Shown piece after piece: positions 11,722 through 23,214 of a stretch of 64,000 nucleotides of DNA (the first letter of the stretch is position 1; each line of letters opens with the position of its first letter). This DNA is from Agrocybe praecox (Eukaryota > Basidiomycota > Agaricomycetes > Agaricales > Agrocybaceae): positions 1,417,001 to 1,481,000 of the forward strand of contig OZ024843.1 of assembly GCA_964017145.1 (NCBI GenBank), written 5' to 3'. The position numbers and the translations under genes are program-made. The notes below the pieces were generated by a model. It was not told where the DNA came from, ran no database searches, and saw nothing but the letters and a program-made list of their open reading frames with translations.

Positions 11722-12408
11722 CTATAAGTACGTCTTGCTGACGTAGCAGCCAAGGATGGTAGCGATGAGGGTCACCAAAAAGAGGGGCGCATACGCCCAG
11801 ATGAACGACAGGAGCGCAAAGAGGAGCCCCTTTGGAGGAGTAGGTTTGGGTTTATACTCTTGCCAATTCATGCCTGCGATAAGCGCGACGCCGCCGTTGT
11901 TGAAGTATCGCCTCTGTCCTCGACGAGGAGAGACGGCGCGCGGGTCAGTCATAGTGGCATGGGATACGTCTGAGGCAAAGGACGATTCGCTGAGTGCTGG
12001 ACTTGCGGAACGAACGCTAGGAGCGACGGATCTACCATCTGGGCCAATGATTATGGTAGGAGTGACTGAACGCGACGGACGGGGGATGTTGATTTGTGGT
12101 GGGCTGTGCACGTAATTGGGGTTTCGACGATGAAAGTAGCCGGTCTCTGGGATGACAAAGGATGGCTCTGACATTATGTCAATAGGATATGTTCTGTGAA
12201 GGGCGCGGAAGGGAGGCGAGTCTGATCTCCGGGGCGGCGTAGGAGGAGGGGACGCATAGGAAAACAGGGATTTGCGTTCCTCCTCCTGCTTTACTCTTGA
12301 TACCGATGAAGCGCGACGCGAGGACGAAGTAGTTGCCGAGCAAGATCTGTGCCCTTTCATTGGCTGCCCGCAGGTCCTGCACTGCGGTGGTTTGCGAGTT
12401 GAATGCAT
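11722..12408 (-). CDS. Tail-anchored protein with N-terminal CxxC...HxxC motif, 228 aa
   Basis: Single exon. Residues about 10-23 hold CRTCGQPMKGHRSC, a C-x2-C-x6-H-x2-C pattern that could bind zinc. Then comes a long Ser/Pro/Arg-rich disordered stretch with many SP and TP sites (SPPPTPPRRSDSPP), a short WQEYKPKPTPPKG linker, and one C-terminal hydrophobic span (LLFALLSFIWAYAPLFLVTLIATILGCYV cut short here) ending SKTYL. No signal peptide, so probably a C-tail-anchored membrane protein with the zinc motif in the cytosol. A protein encoded at 19817-20729 carries the same kind of motif, CKHCRLPMLGHKKSNC, suggesting a lineage-specific CxxCxxPMxGH family. Function unknown. Confidence 0.7.
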   Translation of the reverse strand: MHSTRKPPQCRTCGQPMKGHRSCSATTSSSRRASSVSRVKQEEERKSLFSYASPPPTPPRRSDSPPFRALHRTYPIDIMSEPSFVIPETGYFHRRNPNYVHSPPQINIPRPSRSVTPTIIIGPDGRSVAPSVRSASPALSESSFASDVSHATMTDPRAVSPRRGQRRYFNNGGVALIAGMNWQEYKPKPTPPKGLLFALLSFIWAYAPLFLVTLIATILGCYVSKTYL

Positions 12409-12864
12409 GCGCTAAGCTGAACTCGGGGGATATGTGATAGATTCTCTGGTGAAAGATACGGTTAAGTATTAGGAATCAAAATCCAGAGGTAATTGCAAAT
12501 TGACCTGTAACGAGAGCACATTTGATCCTGATTTCGGGGGGATCACATTGTCGAGAATGGCCAGAATGGTACCCGGCTCCTGGCAGTAACGACCTCGCTA
12601 AGAAGCACCATAGCTTATTGTAAGGAATGGTAACCTGCACGTCCATCAGCGCGTTTTACAAGTCGACTTTGACGCTGTTACCGCCAGCGAAGACAAAAAA
12701 CCATTGTGAGAAGCGTGTGAAGGTTTAAATTAAGTGGGGTCTTTAAAAATAGTCACAATTACGTCTTAGCACAGCGGGTTTGAGAAAAAGGTATCGCAGA
12801 TGAATTTAATAGGTAGGGTATCCTGTAAATAGTACTTGTAGGAGAAAGCGAAAGAGAGATCAAA
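12409..12864. other. Intergenic
   Basis: Promoter side of the 228-aa gene and 3' side of the 384-aa gene. No open frame of note. Confidence 0.4.
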
Positions 12865-14019
12865 CTACTCGTCGTCGTAGCGGTAGCCTTCCCAATCCCA
12901 ATCCCAACGTTCCCAATTACCGGGCATAAATCTTCGTATGAGGATAGCCATGCGCCACCAAATCCTCAGATACAGTGTCATTTTGTATCTGGGATCAAGG
13001 TTCCTGTCGTATCTTGTGCCCACATAGTAGATAGGCGTTGATCTGTAACCCTGCAACCTCCTGATATACTTCGTAATATGATTGCGCACGCGCGTTTCAG
13101 GTGGAGGCGCCCACTTTCGCGTGCGCTGAATGAAGTCCCGAATTGCTTGAGCATCCGTGCCCATTACAATCCAATGATCATCCTTCGCACCAAAGTCCCA
13201 GCTGTGGTGCCCATGCCGCATAAGAGCAACATTGTCGAATTCGTCAAACGGAAGTCGGATCCCAAGGCCTTTCAGACCAAAGCCTCGACTCGCAGATCCA
13301 AAATGGTGAAAGTCCCTGTCTGGTATCCGGTATATCCTAAGCATCCCTTTCCCATGTCTGCTCAGCTTGGTATGGCTGATGTCTCTGGTCACCGGGATGC
13401 GGATGATCTCCCCATCAGCTGTATGGACGACATATTCCGTATCTTCTCCCAAATATGCCCTGGAACGTCCCGCCATATTCCATCCGTACTTCACTGAAGG
13501 ATCAGGTTCCCCGTTCCAATATAAATCGGTTTCCAGAGGGTCAATCGGGGGCGGTAAACTGACCATTTCCCTTCGAATGGAAGGGGCCGGTTTTTCGATC
13601 TCAACGTGCTGCGATAAAAGGTTGAAATAGACAAGGATAGAGTGTATGATCTGCAGGAGGAACGGAGCTGGCGAATTGAAGATACTGAAAGGATGGGTAG
13701 ACGACTGCGGTGTGGGTACATATGTGTATTTTGGAGGCGGAGGCGCAGGAGTTGTCAGTGGAAGGTCGATCTCTTCACCCATGAGCCAATTCTCGACATC
13801 ATCGATCTCTCTTGCCTCTTCTACATCGTCCGCTTCGCTATCCGTGTCCTCTCCTAGATCAGCGCGCACCGACGAGGGTGACGACGGTTCTTCCAGATGT
13901 TTGAATTTCAGACGAATCTTTATTAGCGGTGGAGGCTTGGGTTGTAGTAGTTGCCGTAGAGGTGTTGCTACTGGCGGAGGAAACATGAGTTGTTGCGAGT
14001 AGTAGTTTGAGTAGTTCAT
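12865..14019 (-). CDS. Unrecognised 384-aa protein
   Basis: Single exon. The N-terminal 150 residues are Pro-rich and acidic (QPKPPPLIKIRLKF, then a DxExD run). A hydrophobic helix FLLQIIHSILVYFNLLS lies near residue 125, possibly membrane-associated. The second half is aromatic-rich and basic, with RGFGLKGLGIRLPFDEFD, a His cluster (RHGHHSWDFG), and a C-terminus WERWDWDWEGYRYDDE. I know no family with this pattern. The length, the even codon use and the lack of internal stops on a GC-rich frame support a real gene. The ATG at 14017-14019 is the first in frame. Confidence 0.6.
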   Translation of the reverse strand: MNYSNYYSQQLMFPPPVATPLRQLLQPKPPPLIKIRLKFKHLEEPSSPSSVRADLGEDTDSEADDVEEAREIDDVENWLMGEEIDLPLTTPAPPPPKYTYVPTPQSSTHPFSIFNSPAPFLLQIIHSILVYFNLLSQHVEIEKPAPSIRREMVSLPPPIDPLETDLYWNGEPDPSVKYGWNMAGRSRAYLGEDTEYVVHTADGEIIRIPVTRDISHTKLSRHGKGMLRIYRIPDRDFHHFGSASRGFGLKGLGIRLPFDEFDNVALMRHGHHSWDFGAKDDHWIVMGTDAQAIRDFIQRTRKWAPPPETRVRNHITKYIRRLQGYRSTPIYYVGTRYDRNLDPRYKMTLYLRIWWRMAILIRRFMPGNWERWDWDWEGYRYDDE

Positions 14020-14154
14020 GGTAGCGTTCTGCGGCTGTCGTTATCGTAGATGGGTGATCCAAGAGTATGTAGAGTAAGAGCCGTATACGAAAAAATGTCG
14101 TCTCCAAGAGCAGATAAATACTCGAAGAAGGATAATAAAGCAGCAAGGTCCAAG

Positions 14155-14179
14155 GGCGCGCGCGCGTGTGTGTGTGTGG
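14155..14179. repeat. (GC)n(GT)n microsatellite
   Basis: GCGCGCGCG followed by TGTGTGTGTGTG, alternating purine-pyrimidine and so able to adopt Z-DNA. It lies about 140 bp upstream of the 384-aa gene's ATG. Confidence 0.75.
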
Positions 14180-15059
14180 GCGTCGCAGGGTTATAGTTAT
14201 ATATGTCGACAACAAGGTGACAAAAAAGTAGAAGTATATAGCACAATAAGAGAAAGGGAAAAGACAAGTTCTTGTTGTTTTTATCGACCAGTACAGGATG
14301 CAAGTAACGCCCACATCCTCAGAGCAAGAAAAAAAATAACGAGAGCCAAAAGTAGAACAAGGTCGTCGAGAAATCAAGGGCGCCCTTGTCCGTATTTGGC
14401 AGGTAGCAAGAAGTGCACCAAATCACGAGACTAGTACCACGAGACCGTGAGATGATGCCAAATCTAAACTCCGCGAAACCTATAAAATTGCCCGCTCTAC
14501 CCAACACGATTTTTTTCTTCAAGTGTCCGCATCAACCCTCCGAAGCGTTCAGCGTAAAGCAACAGGCGTTAACTCGTCTGCATGGCGTTAATATCTTTCT
14601 GGTTGGCGGAGCGAGACGTCCTTCGGGGTGTTCACGAGAACAAGCGCCGTCTTTCAGCTCGCTTTTTTTGTGGTTCGAGTCCACCCTTGTGGTGTTGATT
14701 TGGATTGCGGGAAGGGCTTGACGTTGGAGATGCGTGCGTCGTCATATTCCTGTACCTGCCTTACCCCATCCTCTTCGGAGGATGTGCTACTATGTGGCTT
14801 TGATGGTGTGGTCAAACCATGACGGAGACAGCTCTTATTTATTCTTACATTACTTTTTTTGTTACATCCAATGAAATTTATTTTGCGCTCTAATCTTTCG
14901 TCTGATCTTCAAATGTCTGATATCTGTGTTCCTGAAGCCTAAATGCATTTTGAAAACACCCATAAATATTACAACCATCGCAATACCGATACTACGAGTA
15001 CATCTACGACATAGAAAAAATGCAATGCCATGCAATAAATTTAATGTAGAATTAAGATA
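14180..15059. other. Intergenic
   Basis: Promoter of the 384-aa gene and 3' UTR of KEX1. Open frames up to about 100 codons are present but carry no recognisable sequence. Confidence 0.35.
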
Positions 15060-17516
15060 TTACTTCATATGTGTATCCTTAAAATCTTCGTCGTCGCTGT
15101 CCCCTACCTCAAAAATCGGAGGTTCCGCGTGGGCAGCAGCACCAGGTTGACGGCCATTGATTTCCTTCGCTCTTTCCTTACCCTTCCGCGGCATAAGGCC
15201 CACATCTTCGCCATCATTCTCGTCTCTTCGCATAGCAGAAGTGAGGGGGATATTCTCCTCCGTTTGGTTCACCGGAAGCTGCACCGTCCTCTTTCTCCTC
15301 AGTCTGCACCATACGAAGGTTCCGATAACCAAAAACACGAGAACCAGCACAAGCGCAGCTGATCCTGCGTTGTAGTATGCTTCCCACATGGCTTTGTCTT
15401 GTTCTGGTGTTTTGGCAGGTACGACGGCGGAAGGCTTCGCTTCGTGTTCGGTAACGAAAAGAGGTTTTGCATCGTTGCCTAACGCGCTGGGGATTCTTGC
15501 AGAACCGTCTGTGATGGCTGTAAAGTTTACCCCCATAAACCGGAGGATCATGTCGTGTGTTACGTGAGGGACATCGAATGGAGCCATATGGGATGCATTG
15601 AAGATCTAGGGGTAGGGCTTGAACAAGGAGCGGGGATAATAAATGTAAAGTTTATGCGTACCTTTGCGTATGTCAAATTTCTCGATGTCACCCATGTTCC
15701 TGCAGGCGCCGAGTTAACAGTCCATGATTGTGTTTGCACCGTCTATTCATTGGAGTTCAGCATTGTAGTATTATCCGGTATCAGTGAATTCACTCACCCC
15801 AAGGCCAGTCGCTCCGTTCCAAGTCAATGCCTTTATCATATTCTCTAACCCAACATAGTTACAGATTAAATCTTGGTCACCAGCAAAGATTAGAACTGGG
15901 ATCTTCGAGAGAACTAGAGGAAGGACACTGATCGCCGACTCTGATGTTTCTTCGTGGAATGCACGATGGACATCACCGCGACATTCTTTCCATTTACCCG
16001 GATGGGCATTTGCATGGAGGGCATTAACGACTGATTGTTCCTATACATGATATACGAGTCAGCGCAAAAAAACCTAATGGAAGCCCATTGTTCACGCACT
16101 CCGAGGATGCTTGTAACATGGGGCATGTCTGGAGGCCAATTCATACCACAGGCGGGTGCGGTGTCTTCAAGCCGGATATCGTAGATGTTGACACACATGT
16201 GTTCTTCTTTTACACTATATCATCGGGTTAGTGAAGAACGGTCCTCGTATATGAAGCATTCCCTTACATATGATCGGACGCCATAAGAGCGCGTAGGATA
16301 CCTGCACATTCCTTTATAGACATTGGGTTTTCTTTCATCTTTTCTGTCTTCGCTAGACATTGGTCTGTCTCGTGTTTGGCATCTTTCCATTTCTGCGATA
16401 GGAATTGAATAAATTTCTGACTGAATGTAATGTAACTAACTCACTTTGTCGTTTTCCTCAACTAACCCGGTCTTCAATGCATATTCTATGTACGATGCAT
16501 ATTGGGCTTTTGAATCCATCCATCCATTTCCTATAGCGACGCCTTTCAAGGGAACAGAAAGTACTTTAGAGTTGAGGATAGCATCGGCTACGAATTCATG
16601 TCAGCAAGTATGCCGAGTTGCAAGATAATAGCCAAGTTTACCGAAGTAGGGTATCCACTGTCCAGCGAAACTTTCCCCGGCGAGATAAGTCTAATCAAGA
16701 CAAGTGTTAGAGTCCTCGTGAATGCAAGGAGATTAACGACATACATCGACATTTTTATACTCTGGAAATACCAAGTAGAAATTTTGTAAGAACTTGAGAA
16801 GATTTTGTTGGGCCTGGTGTGTTGACTGTAAATCAATCCAAATTGAAGCATGAGCGGAGACACTCACTATATCAATAGTGTGAACGTATTTATCCGTACT
16901 TGTGTATGAAAATCCGGTTCCAGCAGGTTGGTCAACTGCGGTTTCCGATTGTCAGAGAAACGCAACCATAGCGGTCGAAGCAACGTACCAAATACCATTG
17001 TTGTGTACTCCTCCCAACCACCTTCTTTCACATAGAAGTCATGGTCCGACTTGCCATCCCACCGCCATGGACCAACCTCCATCATAGCACCGTCAAAGGA
17101 AGAACATCCAGGGCCACCCTGCGCATATAGCTGTAAAAAAACTAGTACACCGAAAGATAGGTTTCAAACACACATTAAACCAGAATACTATGCGTTCTTT
17201 ATCAGCAACCCGTCTGTTCTTGACCATGAAGAAGTATAGATGTGGGGTTACGTCCGTACTGGACGCCTGAGACTGATTCGGGTCTGCAGAGAGATGACCT
17301 CCGTACATCGTGAGAGGATGTTCAGCATTTTGGTGAATGAAGGGTATCGAGGGTATGTAGAAGGAAGCAGCAGAGGGTACTGGACGGTATCTGTTAGTGA
17401 AATAGTGGAGATACTATTTGACTTGGCTTACTGTCGGTTGGCGCAGCCGATGTACATAGGAGGGAAGTGAAAGCTGTAAGAGTAGAAAGCGTGCGGGACA
17501 GCGGTGAGCGAAACAT
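15060..17516 (-). CDS. KEX1: Kex1-type serine carboxypeptidase
   Basis: KEX1 trims C-terminal Lys/Arg from peptides cut by Kex2 in the late Golgi, including mating pheromones. About ten exons on the minus strand. Signal-anchor-like start [20 protein letters not shown], then [20 protein letters not shown], the substrate loop [32 protein letters not shown], catalytic Ser in [13 protein letters not shown], catalytic Asp in [13 protein letters not shown] and catalytic His in [13 protein letters not shown]. After the enzyme domain come a linker, one membrane span ([17 protein letters not shown]) and an acidic cytosolic tail. The Ser motif reads GESFAG where many relatives have GESYAG. All catalytic residues are present and no break was seen. 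It shares a 271-bp divergent promoter with the next gene, also a secretory-pathway protein. Confidence 0.92.
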
Positions 17517-17787
17517 TGCAGAGTTCGCTGCTAATGCGCTGGATATAACGGTCTTGCACGCTGTCGACCAGCGAATGTACGAATTATGAGGTAGCAGTAA
17601 AGTGCCAAGGGGGAAGGGTATGGTGGCGGTGCACCGTCAAGATAGCTTTGCGTGGTCGCGCTGATTCACGTTCACACAATAACGACTGGGACGCGTGTCG
17701 AGGCACACGATACACACGCTATCTCCTCGTTATAACCAGCGCGCTGCCCGTATCCGCACCCATACTATCTCTTCAACCTTTACCACC
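17517..17787. promoter_or_regulatory. Divergent promoter, KEX1 and ER thioredoxin-like gene
   Basis: 271 bp between opposite start codons. Both products enter the secretory pathway, so joint regulation would make sense, but no named element (such as an unfolded-protein-response site) was identified. Confidence 0.4.
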
Positions 17788-19029
17788 ATGAAGCTTTCTT
17801 TGCTTCCTTTCACCGCTCTTGCTTTTATCGGGGCGTCCAGTGCCCAATACCTATCCGAGGGATGGCAGCCTGGCCAGAAGGTTCAACAAGAAACTGTAAC
17901 AGCTGGCATACCCTTCCCAACGGCGACTGTCCCTGTAGCACAAGCACCTAAAGCTACTCCCTTCAGCCTTTCTAGCTTATTGGATATAAGCCAGCTGCTC
18001 ACATCAGAGCCTGCGGTCCTGCTTTTCGATAAGCTGGGCATCAATATCACAGAAAGAGTGAAAGCTGCTTCGGAGGCCAAGTTATGGGATGAACGAGTAC
18101 AGCTTATCACTGACGATAACTACAAAGACTTAATTGTCAACGAGCCCATGACCGAGGAGGAAGAAAAGAAGAGAGTATGGGCTATCGTAATGTGCGCGGC
18201 TAGATTGTGCTCCCTGGATTGTACTAATCTTTACTCTCCAGCTCTGTTACCTCTGCCCGAAACGAAGGCATCTCGAAAATGCTTGACGACGTCTTCGATG
18301 CATCATACAATAAGAGCATCATAGAGGGGGATTTGCCAGACGTTAAATGGGGTCGCATTGACTATCTCAATGTAACAGGTCTGACTACAAGATGGAATAT
18401 CTGGCAGTATGTCTCTCTGCTCGCATGGTTAGGTTCATCGCTGATGTGCATCGCAGGGCCCCTGTTCTCGTCATACTAACGGACCGCGGCCAGACTTTGC
18501 GATTCTATCGCCCATACCAAATGCGTCTTAAAGACGATGCCCTTCGTCAGCATTTGAAGACGGAAGGCTGGAAAAATACACCTCCATGGGTTTCCTCTTT
18601 CGCTCCAGGAGGAGAGAAGTGCGTATTTATATTTTTGCGGCGTATCCACGTTCACTTACGGGTCCAATTCACAATAGCGAATACATCATGGAGTTCTTGG
18701 CAGTTTGGTTTACCAAAATCTACAACGTTCTTGTTGTGATCCCGAAATGGCTCATGTTTATTCTCTCTGGTGGTGTCGCATCGCTCATCCTCAGCCTAAT
18801 GCATCGCCCATCAAAAAAGACGGCTGCTGTCCCTGAAGGCGTGGCCAAGCCTGCAATCAAGCCTGACACAGCTATCCCGACCTCCTCCTCCAAGGCGACG
18901 GCAATCAAATCTGGCAAAGGAGCTGCTTCTGGCTCACAAATGACCCCTGCAAACACCGATAGCGAACAGGAAACCTTGGCCTCGCCAGCTAAACGCACCA
19001 GCGCGAGGCAGCGCAAGAACAAGAAGTAA
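17788..19029 (+). CDS. ER membrane protein with thioredoxin-like domain, 360 aa
   Basis: Four exons (17788-18191, 18242-18406, 18457-18618, 18678-19029; 1083 nt in frame). A clear signal peptide (MKLSLLPFTALAFIGASSAQ) is followed by a lumenal region. The middle segment, VWAIVISVTSARNEGISKML to WNIWQAPVLVILTDRGQTLRF, has the strand order of a thioredoxin fold without a CxxC. A conserved GWKNTPPWVSSFAPGG block precedes one membrane span (LVVIPKWLMFILSGGVASLIL) and a Lys/Ser/Ala-rich tail ending KKNKK-like (RQRKNKK), suggesting ER retrieval by the dibasic tail. Likely type I ER protein; no enzymatic role can be claimed since the redox cysteines are missing. Confidence 0.78.
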
Positions 19030-19816
19030 ACACATGCTTTGTGCTCGCAATTTTAGCTCAAGAATTATGGCATGTTTATGATAATGGAACAAAATACCAC
19101 GTAGCTTTGGATACGATGACAGGGCGGAGCTCTTTTTATTAGGATAATGGATGGTGTACTGCTCCTTAATGTATTATGCTGTAGAACGAGTATCTATCAG
19201 TTGTTGGTCGCGCTAGTTATTTTATAGTACATTACGATGTAGCTCACAATATACTTCAAAATTTGCTTGCTACTAATTAACCATAAGCGGATCTCTCTGT
19301 GGCGGGGCCCGGGCCTGTTTATTGATCGGCTCTTGTTCCTATAATTAAAAGACCGGAACGGACGGGGATCAAATGTCCAGCGCTTACCATCAATGACCTT
19401 GTATTTTCCTTGTTTACGTCATTTTAACTTTCGTCGCGTGGAAAATCTATCAGAAAATACAATGTCGTGACGAACGCTAAGGCGCACGACCTTGTAATTT
19501 TCATCTCACAAGTCCACTCAGTGGCATGAGTCTGTGCTTTCTCAGGAACTTGGGAGCTTCTGCTATATGGTTTCCTAAAGTTTCGTGATAGTTCTCAACG
19601 ATGGTCCAATTTTGCTGCTATTTTGTGGCGTAACCACTATCGGGGCCCGTCTGCCATTTGCTCGACGACTTCTCACCGCTTTTCTGCTTCATTACATCTC
19701 ACACTTCCGCACCATCGCGGTGTTTAAAAAGAGGCCATGGCCCGGAGATGGTTTTCTTGCTGTTAATCCTATCAATCAAGGCCTCAACTAAAGTATCTTC
19801 TCTGAACTCTCCAACC
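19030..19816. other. Intergenic
   Basis: 3' UTR of the ER protein and promoter of the CCHC gene. No recognised coding sequence. Confidence 0.4.
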
Positions 19817-20729
19817 ATGACACTGGTAAACTACCGACAGCCCATCTATATCGGACCGTAGCTAACCGTACTTCCATTTTTATATTGGTTAGCTTCCGCG
19901 CTCTACTACAAGGGATCGCTCAGTAAAATTCGATAGCACTCCGGAGCCATCTTCGAGTGAAGAAGACTCAGCAGTGCGTATACCGTTTCTGTCGCCGACT
20001 TCAGCTAGGAAAAGAAAACTTACGCATGCGCCGATAATGTAGCTCTACTCACAACATCGACAGCGTAAGCCTAAAAAGGCCAAGGCACCTACAACAAACA
20101 AGGTGGCCAGAGCGCCCGGCTTTTGCAAGCATTGCAGACTCCCGATGTTAGGCCATAAGAAGTCCAATTGTATGTTCTTGCCTAGGACAGATTTCTTCGT
20201 GAATACCGCTGCCCCTACTGCGGACCCTCCCACAGTAGTCTCATACGAGTCCACGAAGATAGAAGCTCCAGTCGTCACGAATAATGCCAACCAGAATTCA
20301 GCCTATAGTCAGCATCAGCCTTTGGATTATATGCCACAATTTTCATCTTCATCTTCATCTTTCCCTTCATCCTCCCCTTCCTCTTCATCTTCCTTTTCCA
20401 CCCCTCTTTTTTATTCCAATCCTCCTCTCGTCAACACGGCTTCCCCACCTCTCTATTACCCTCAAGCTGCTCCAAGCAACGTGGCTCAGACTGATATCGA
20501 CGATTTACGCACGGCTTATTACTACCACATGAATCAGCCCAACGGTCAACTCAACATGGACCTGAGCGACCTCAGCCTACTTGCGGCTAATACTACTACT
20601 GCTGTTCAACCCAATTTCATGCCGTTTGGCATGCAACAGCCCGAGCAGTATGCATATCCGTATGATGCTTCCAATACGGAGGAACTACCTTTTACTACGA
20701 CTGCGCCATTCGGATTTAACTTTTATTGA
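19817..20729 (+). CDS. Ser-rich protein with CCHC-like motif, 255 aa
   Basis: Three exons (19817-19857, 19913-19973, 20064-20729) sum to 768 nt. The start gives MTLVNYRQPIYIGPDRSVKF; a 90-nt intron removes a stretch with in-frame stops and joins EEDSA to RKPKKAKAP. Next comes a possible zinc motif CKHCRLPMLGHKKSNC (C-x2-C-x6-H-x4-C), then a low-complexity Ser run (20343-20400) encoded by TCATCT and TCCTCT repeats, and an Asn/Gln/Pro-rich C-terminus ending FGFNFY. The basic stretch before the motif (RKPKKAKAPTTNK) may be a nuclear signal. Together with the Gln/Asn/Pro-rich tail this hints at a transcription or RNA-binding role, but that is inference. Shares the PMxGH motif with the protein at 11722-12408. 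Confidence 0.72.
20343..20400 (+). repeat. Coding TC-rich Ser microsatellite
   Basis: TCATCT/TCCTCC-type trinucleotides inside the preceding gene give an almost pure Ser/Pro run; length variation between strains is likely. Confidence 0.7.
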
Positions 20730-23214
20730 TGAACTTTCCGATTCCTTTCCTTAACGACTACGAGTACGACCGCGGCCTCAATGATCTCCCAGCCACAGGT
20801 ACATGGCTTAGAATGATTGTTGACTCATGTCCTTGCATTTTCATCATTTTCATCCATAGACATTTTCATCCATAGAATATTTATTGCCATTGCTTTGCAT
20901 GTTTCATATTTATTGGACCTTCAACATATTTATTTATTCCTCAATTTACGAACAATTTAATTTAATCCCTTCCACACCTTCCCATACCTACATTTGCCTT
21001 TTTTTGTCTTCCATTACGACACTCTCTGCATATTTCACTCCCTCATTGCCTTCTTCGGAATTTCTTCGGTTTTACATTCACTATTTATTATCCTCATCCG
21101 CATCCTCATCCCTGTCCATGTTTTCAGCTTTAACGACATATTCAACCTCATCCATCTTCCCTCCACCGTTTATCATATACCATCCTACCCCATCACCTAC
21201 TACCGTTCTCAACGATTTCATGTCTTTTCGGGACGTTAACGACTACCTCGGGTAATTTCCCGATAATGCCAACATAACCATCCCTTCCTTCACATTCCTT
21301 AAATTCAGCCCACCCCAACCCTACCGCCCATGTCTTTTGAAAATACTGGCGACACACATTCATTTGCATTTGTCCAATAATAATATGACAATCATCGTGA
21401 CATATCTTGATGTTTCTGCCCTGCTATTTATTGCGTGATTGCGTATTTCAACGTCCCCACATTCCACTCCTCTGGATTTAGGAGAGAATTTTTCATGGGC
21501 CTCGTAATATCACTCCCATCGCCACTCGTTTAAACCACAATTATTTAAATACACATATATAGTCGTGCTAGATACTCATTACAGGAGAAATATTACTGTC
21601 TTGACTATCTCAAGAAGTTCTTAAGGAAGCAATAGAGACGCGATGTTCTAAGTGGGTTCCTTTGCAAAGAAAGGGCATGATCTGTGAGTCCAGTTTTGAC
21701 GTCGGCTTGATGTCCGAGCTGAGTGACGTCAGACATCCGTGAGGGGCACGCGCTGCTTTGGCTTTAGCACTGCATTATAATATCATATGCACTCAGCACT
21801 GGCAGGGCATAGTAGATACGGACGTTTTGGGTGGATATAACTTGATCAGATCTTTTTTGAAGTGGGCCCATTATTGATGCACTTGATTTCTTATGTTGGA
21901 AAGGAATTCTTAGAAAGAGGTCTTGAAAGTGAATTGGATTTTTTATTTGTGGTTTCTTGTTTGGTATGGTGCGCCCGCGATTAGGTGTCCTTCAACCTTC
22001 AATCATCGACCGCGTTCCCTGTCGTTCGTTCTTTCAACTTTGTGTGTGGCCTAGTCTTTGATTCAATGCAGCAAGGCGGATTGGTAATTTCCGGATTGAC
22101 CATCGAGAGGATGACACCAAAAAATGATGTTTTGTTGGATTTCCCTAGACGTTCATGTCAATATCAAAATATAAGAACCAGAAGCGCGGCGGACGCTTGT
22201 TCTATGTTGTGTCGTTGACTTCTTCATTGTTACTGGATCGCTTCTCACGGTCGTTTGCAATCAATTGGACCTTGGGCTTTATACACATATGTGGCAACAT
22301 TATCGTATTTTTCTGTATATCCTTTCTGACTGCGGTTCCGATTTCTTCGACGTTGACGTGTGTAAGTTGTATCACACGACCACATGGAGGACATTCTCAT
22401 TTGCCCCATTGAAGCTGGAGATTTTGTAAGTCGCAACGTAAACAAATACGATTATACACTTATGGGAAGAAAGTGTCGAAGTTATTCTCGTACAGTTTTG
22501 TACAATGTCCATAGGCCAGATTGTTATCTTATCCTATCGCTTTGTTATGAATATTAATGCAGATCCTATAGACATATCTGAGTTAAAATCGATACGTCGT
22601 GGCATGCTAGGATTCGAACGTTTGAGGAGCGATATCGCAAGGACAATCCCCGCATCTTGTCATTCGATGGGATCGCCGTCGAGTAAAATCAGACTCGAGA
22701 TGAGATTGGGGAGTGTGAAGGATGGGAATCTGGTATGCCGTATTATCGGGTTTTAAAGAAGACAATCTTTTCATAGATTTCCATTGATTCGAGTCAATCG
22801 ACCTTTGTCCTATGTTTAAGGGCCTGTCTAATGTCATCGGTTGGAGCACCGATATTAAATTCTTCACATCTATAACATTTGGACAAGATATGTGAAGATA
22901 TGTTGCGGAAGGGTGGTTACTGAAAGCATTTTGTGGCCTTTGTTTCCTGTTAAGCCTGGTTTATATAGGACAGGGATTGTTTGAGAGATGAGGGAGATGA
23001 TGGGAGAGTGAGGGAAGTAAAACCGGACCGAGAAGACAAGAGAGCCATGCGGTTGTTGGCACACGGCTTTCAAATCAATAATTTACATTTCCCCTTCCCC
23101 CACATCTCTGACTCACCATTGCCCCGTTCCACCAAGGACGGGAGCGCTTCTCGTGCGCTTTCCGGCCTTGCAGGTCCCTGATTCGTATAATTATCCGCCA
23201 CAGTTTCCTCCATA
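20730..23214. other. 2.5-kb intergenic stretch
   Basis: Begins with an AT- and pyrimidine-rich 3' region. Small open frames (20884-21255 plus, 21985-22218 plus) have no domain and very skewed Ser/Phe/Tyr composition, so they look like UTR. A long 5' leader or an upstream ncRNA for the 780-aa gene could lie at 22900-23214. Nothing else seen. Confidence 0.35.

Noticed and set aside
4161..17787. Two divergent promoters both exactly 271 bp
   Set aside because: The sequences share nothing obvious; equal length is most likely chance.
20884..21255. 123-codon ORF after the CCHC gene
   Set aside because: Composition is that of a pyrimidine-rich UTR; no splice or start context, no domain.
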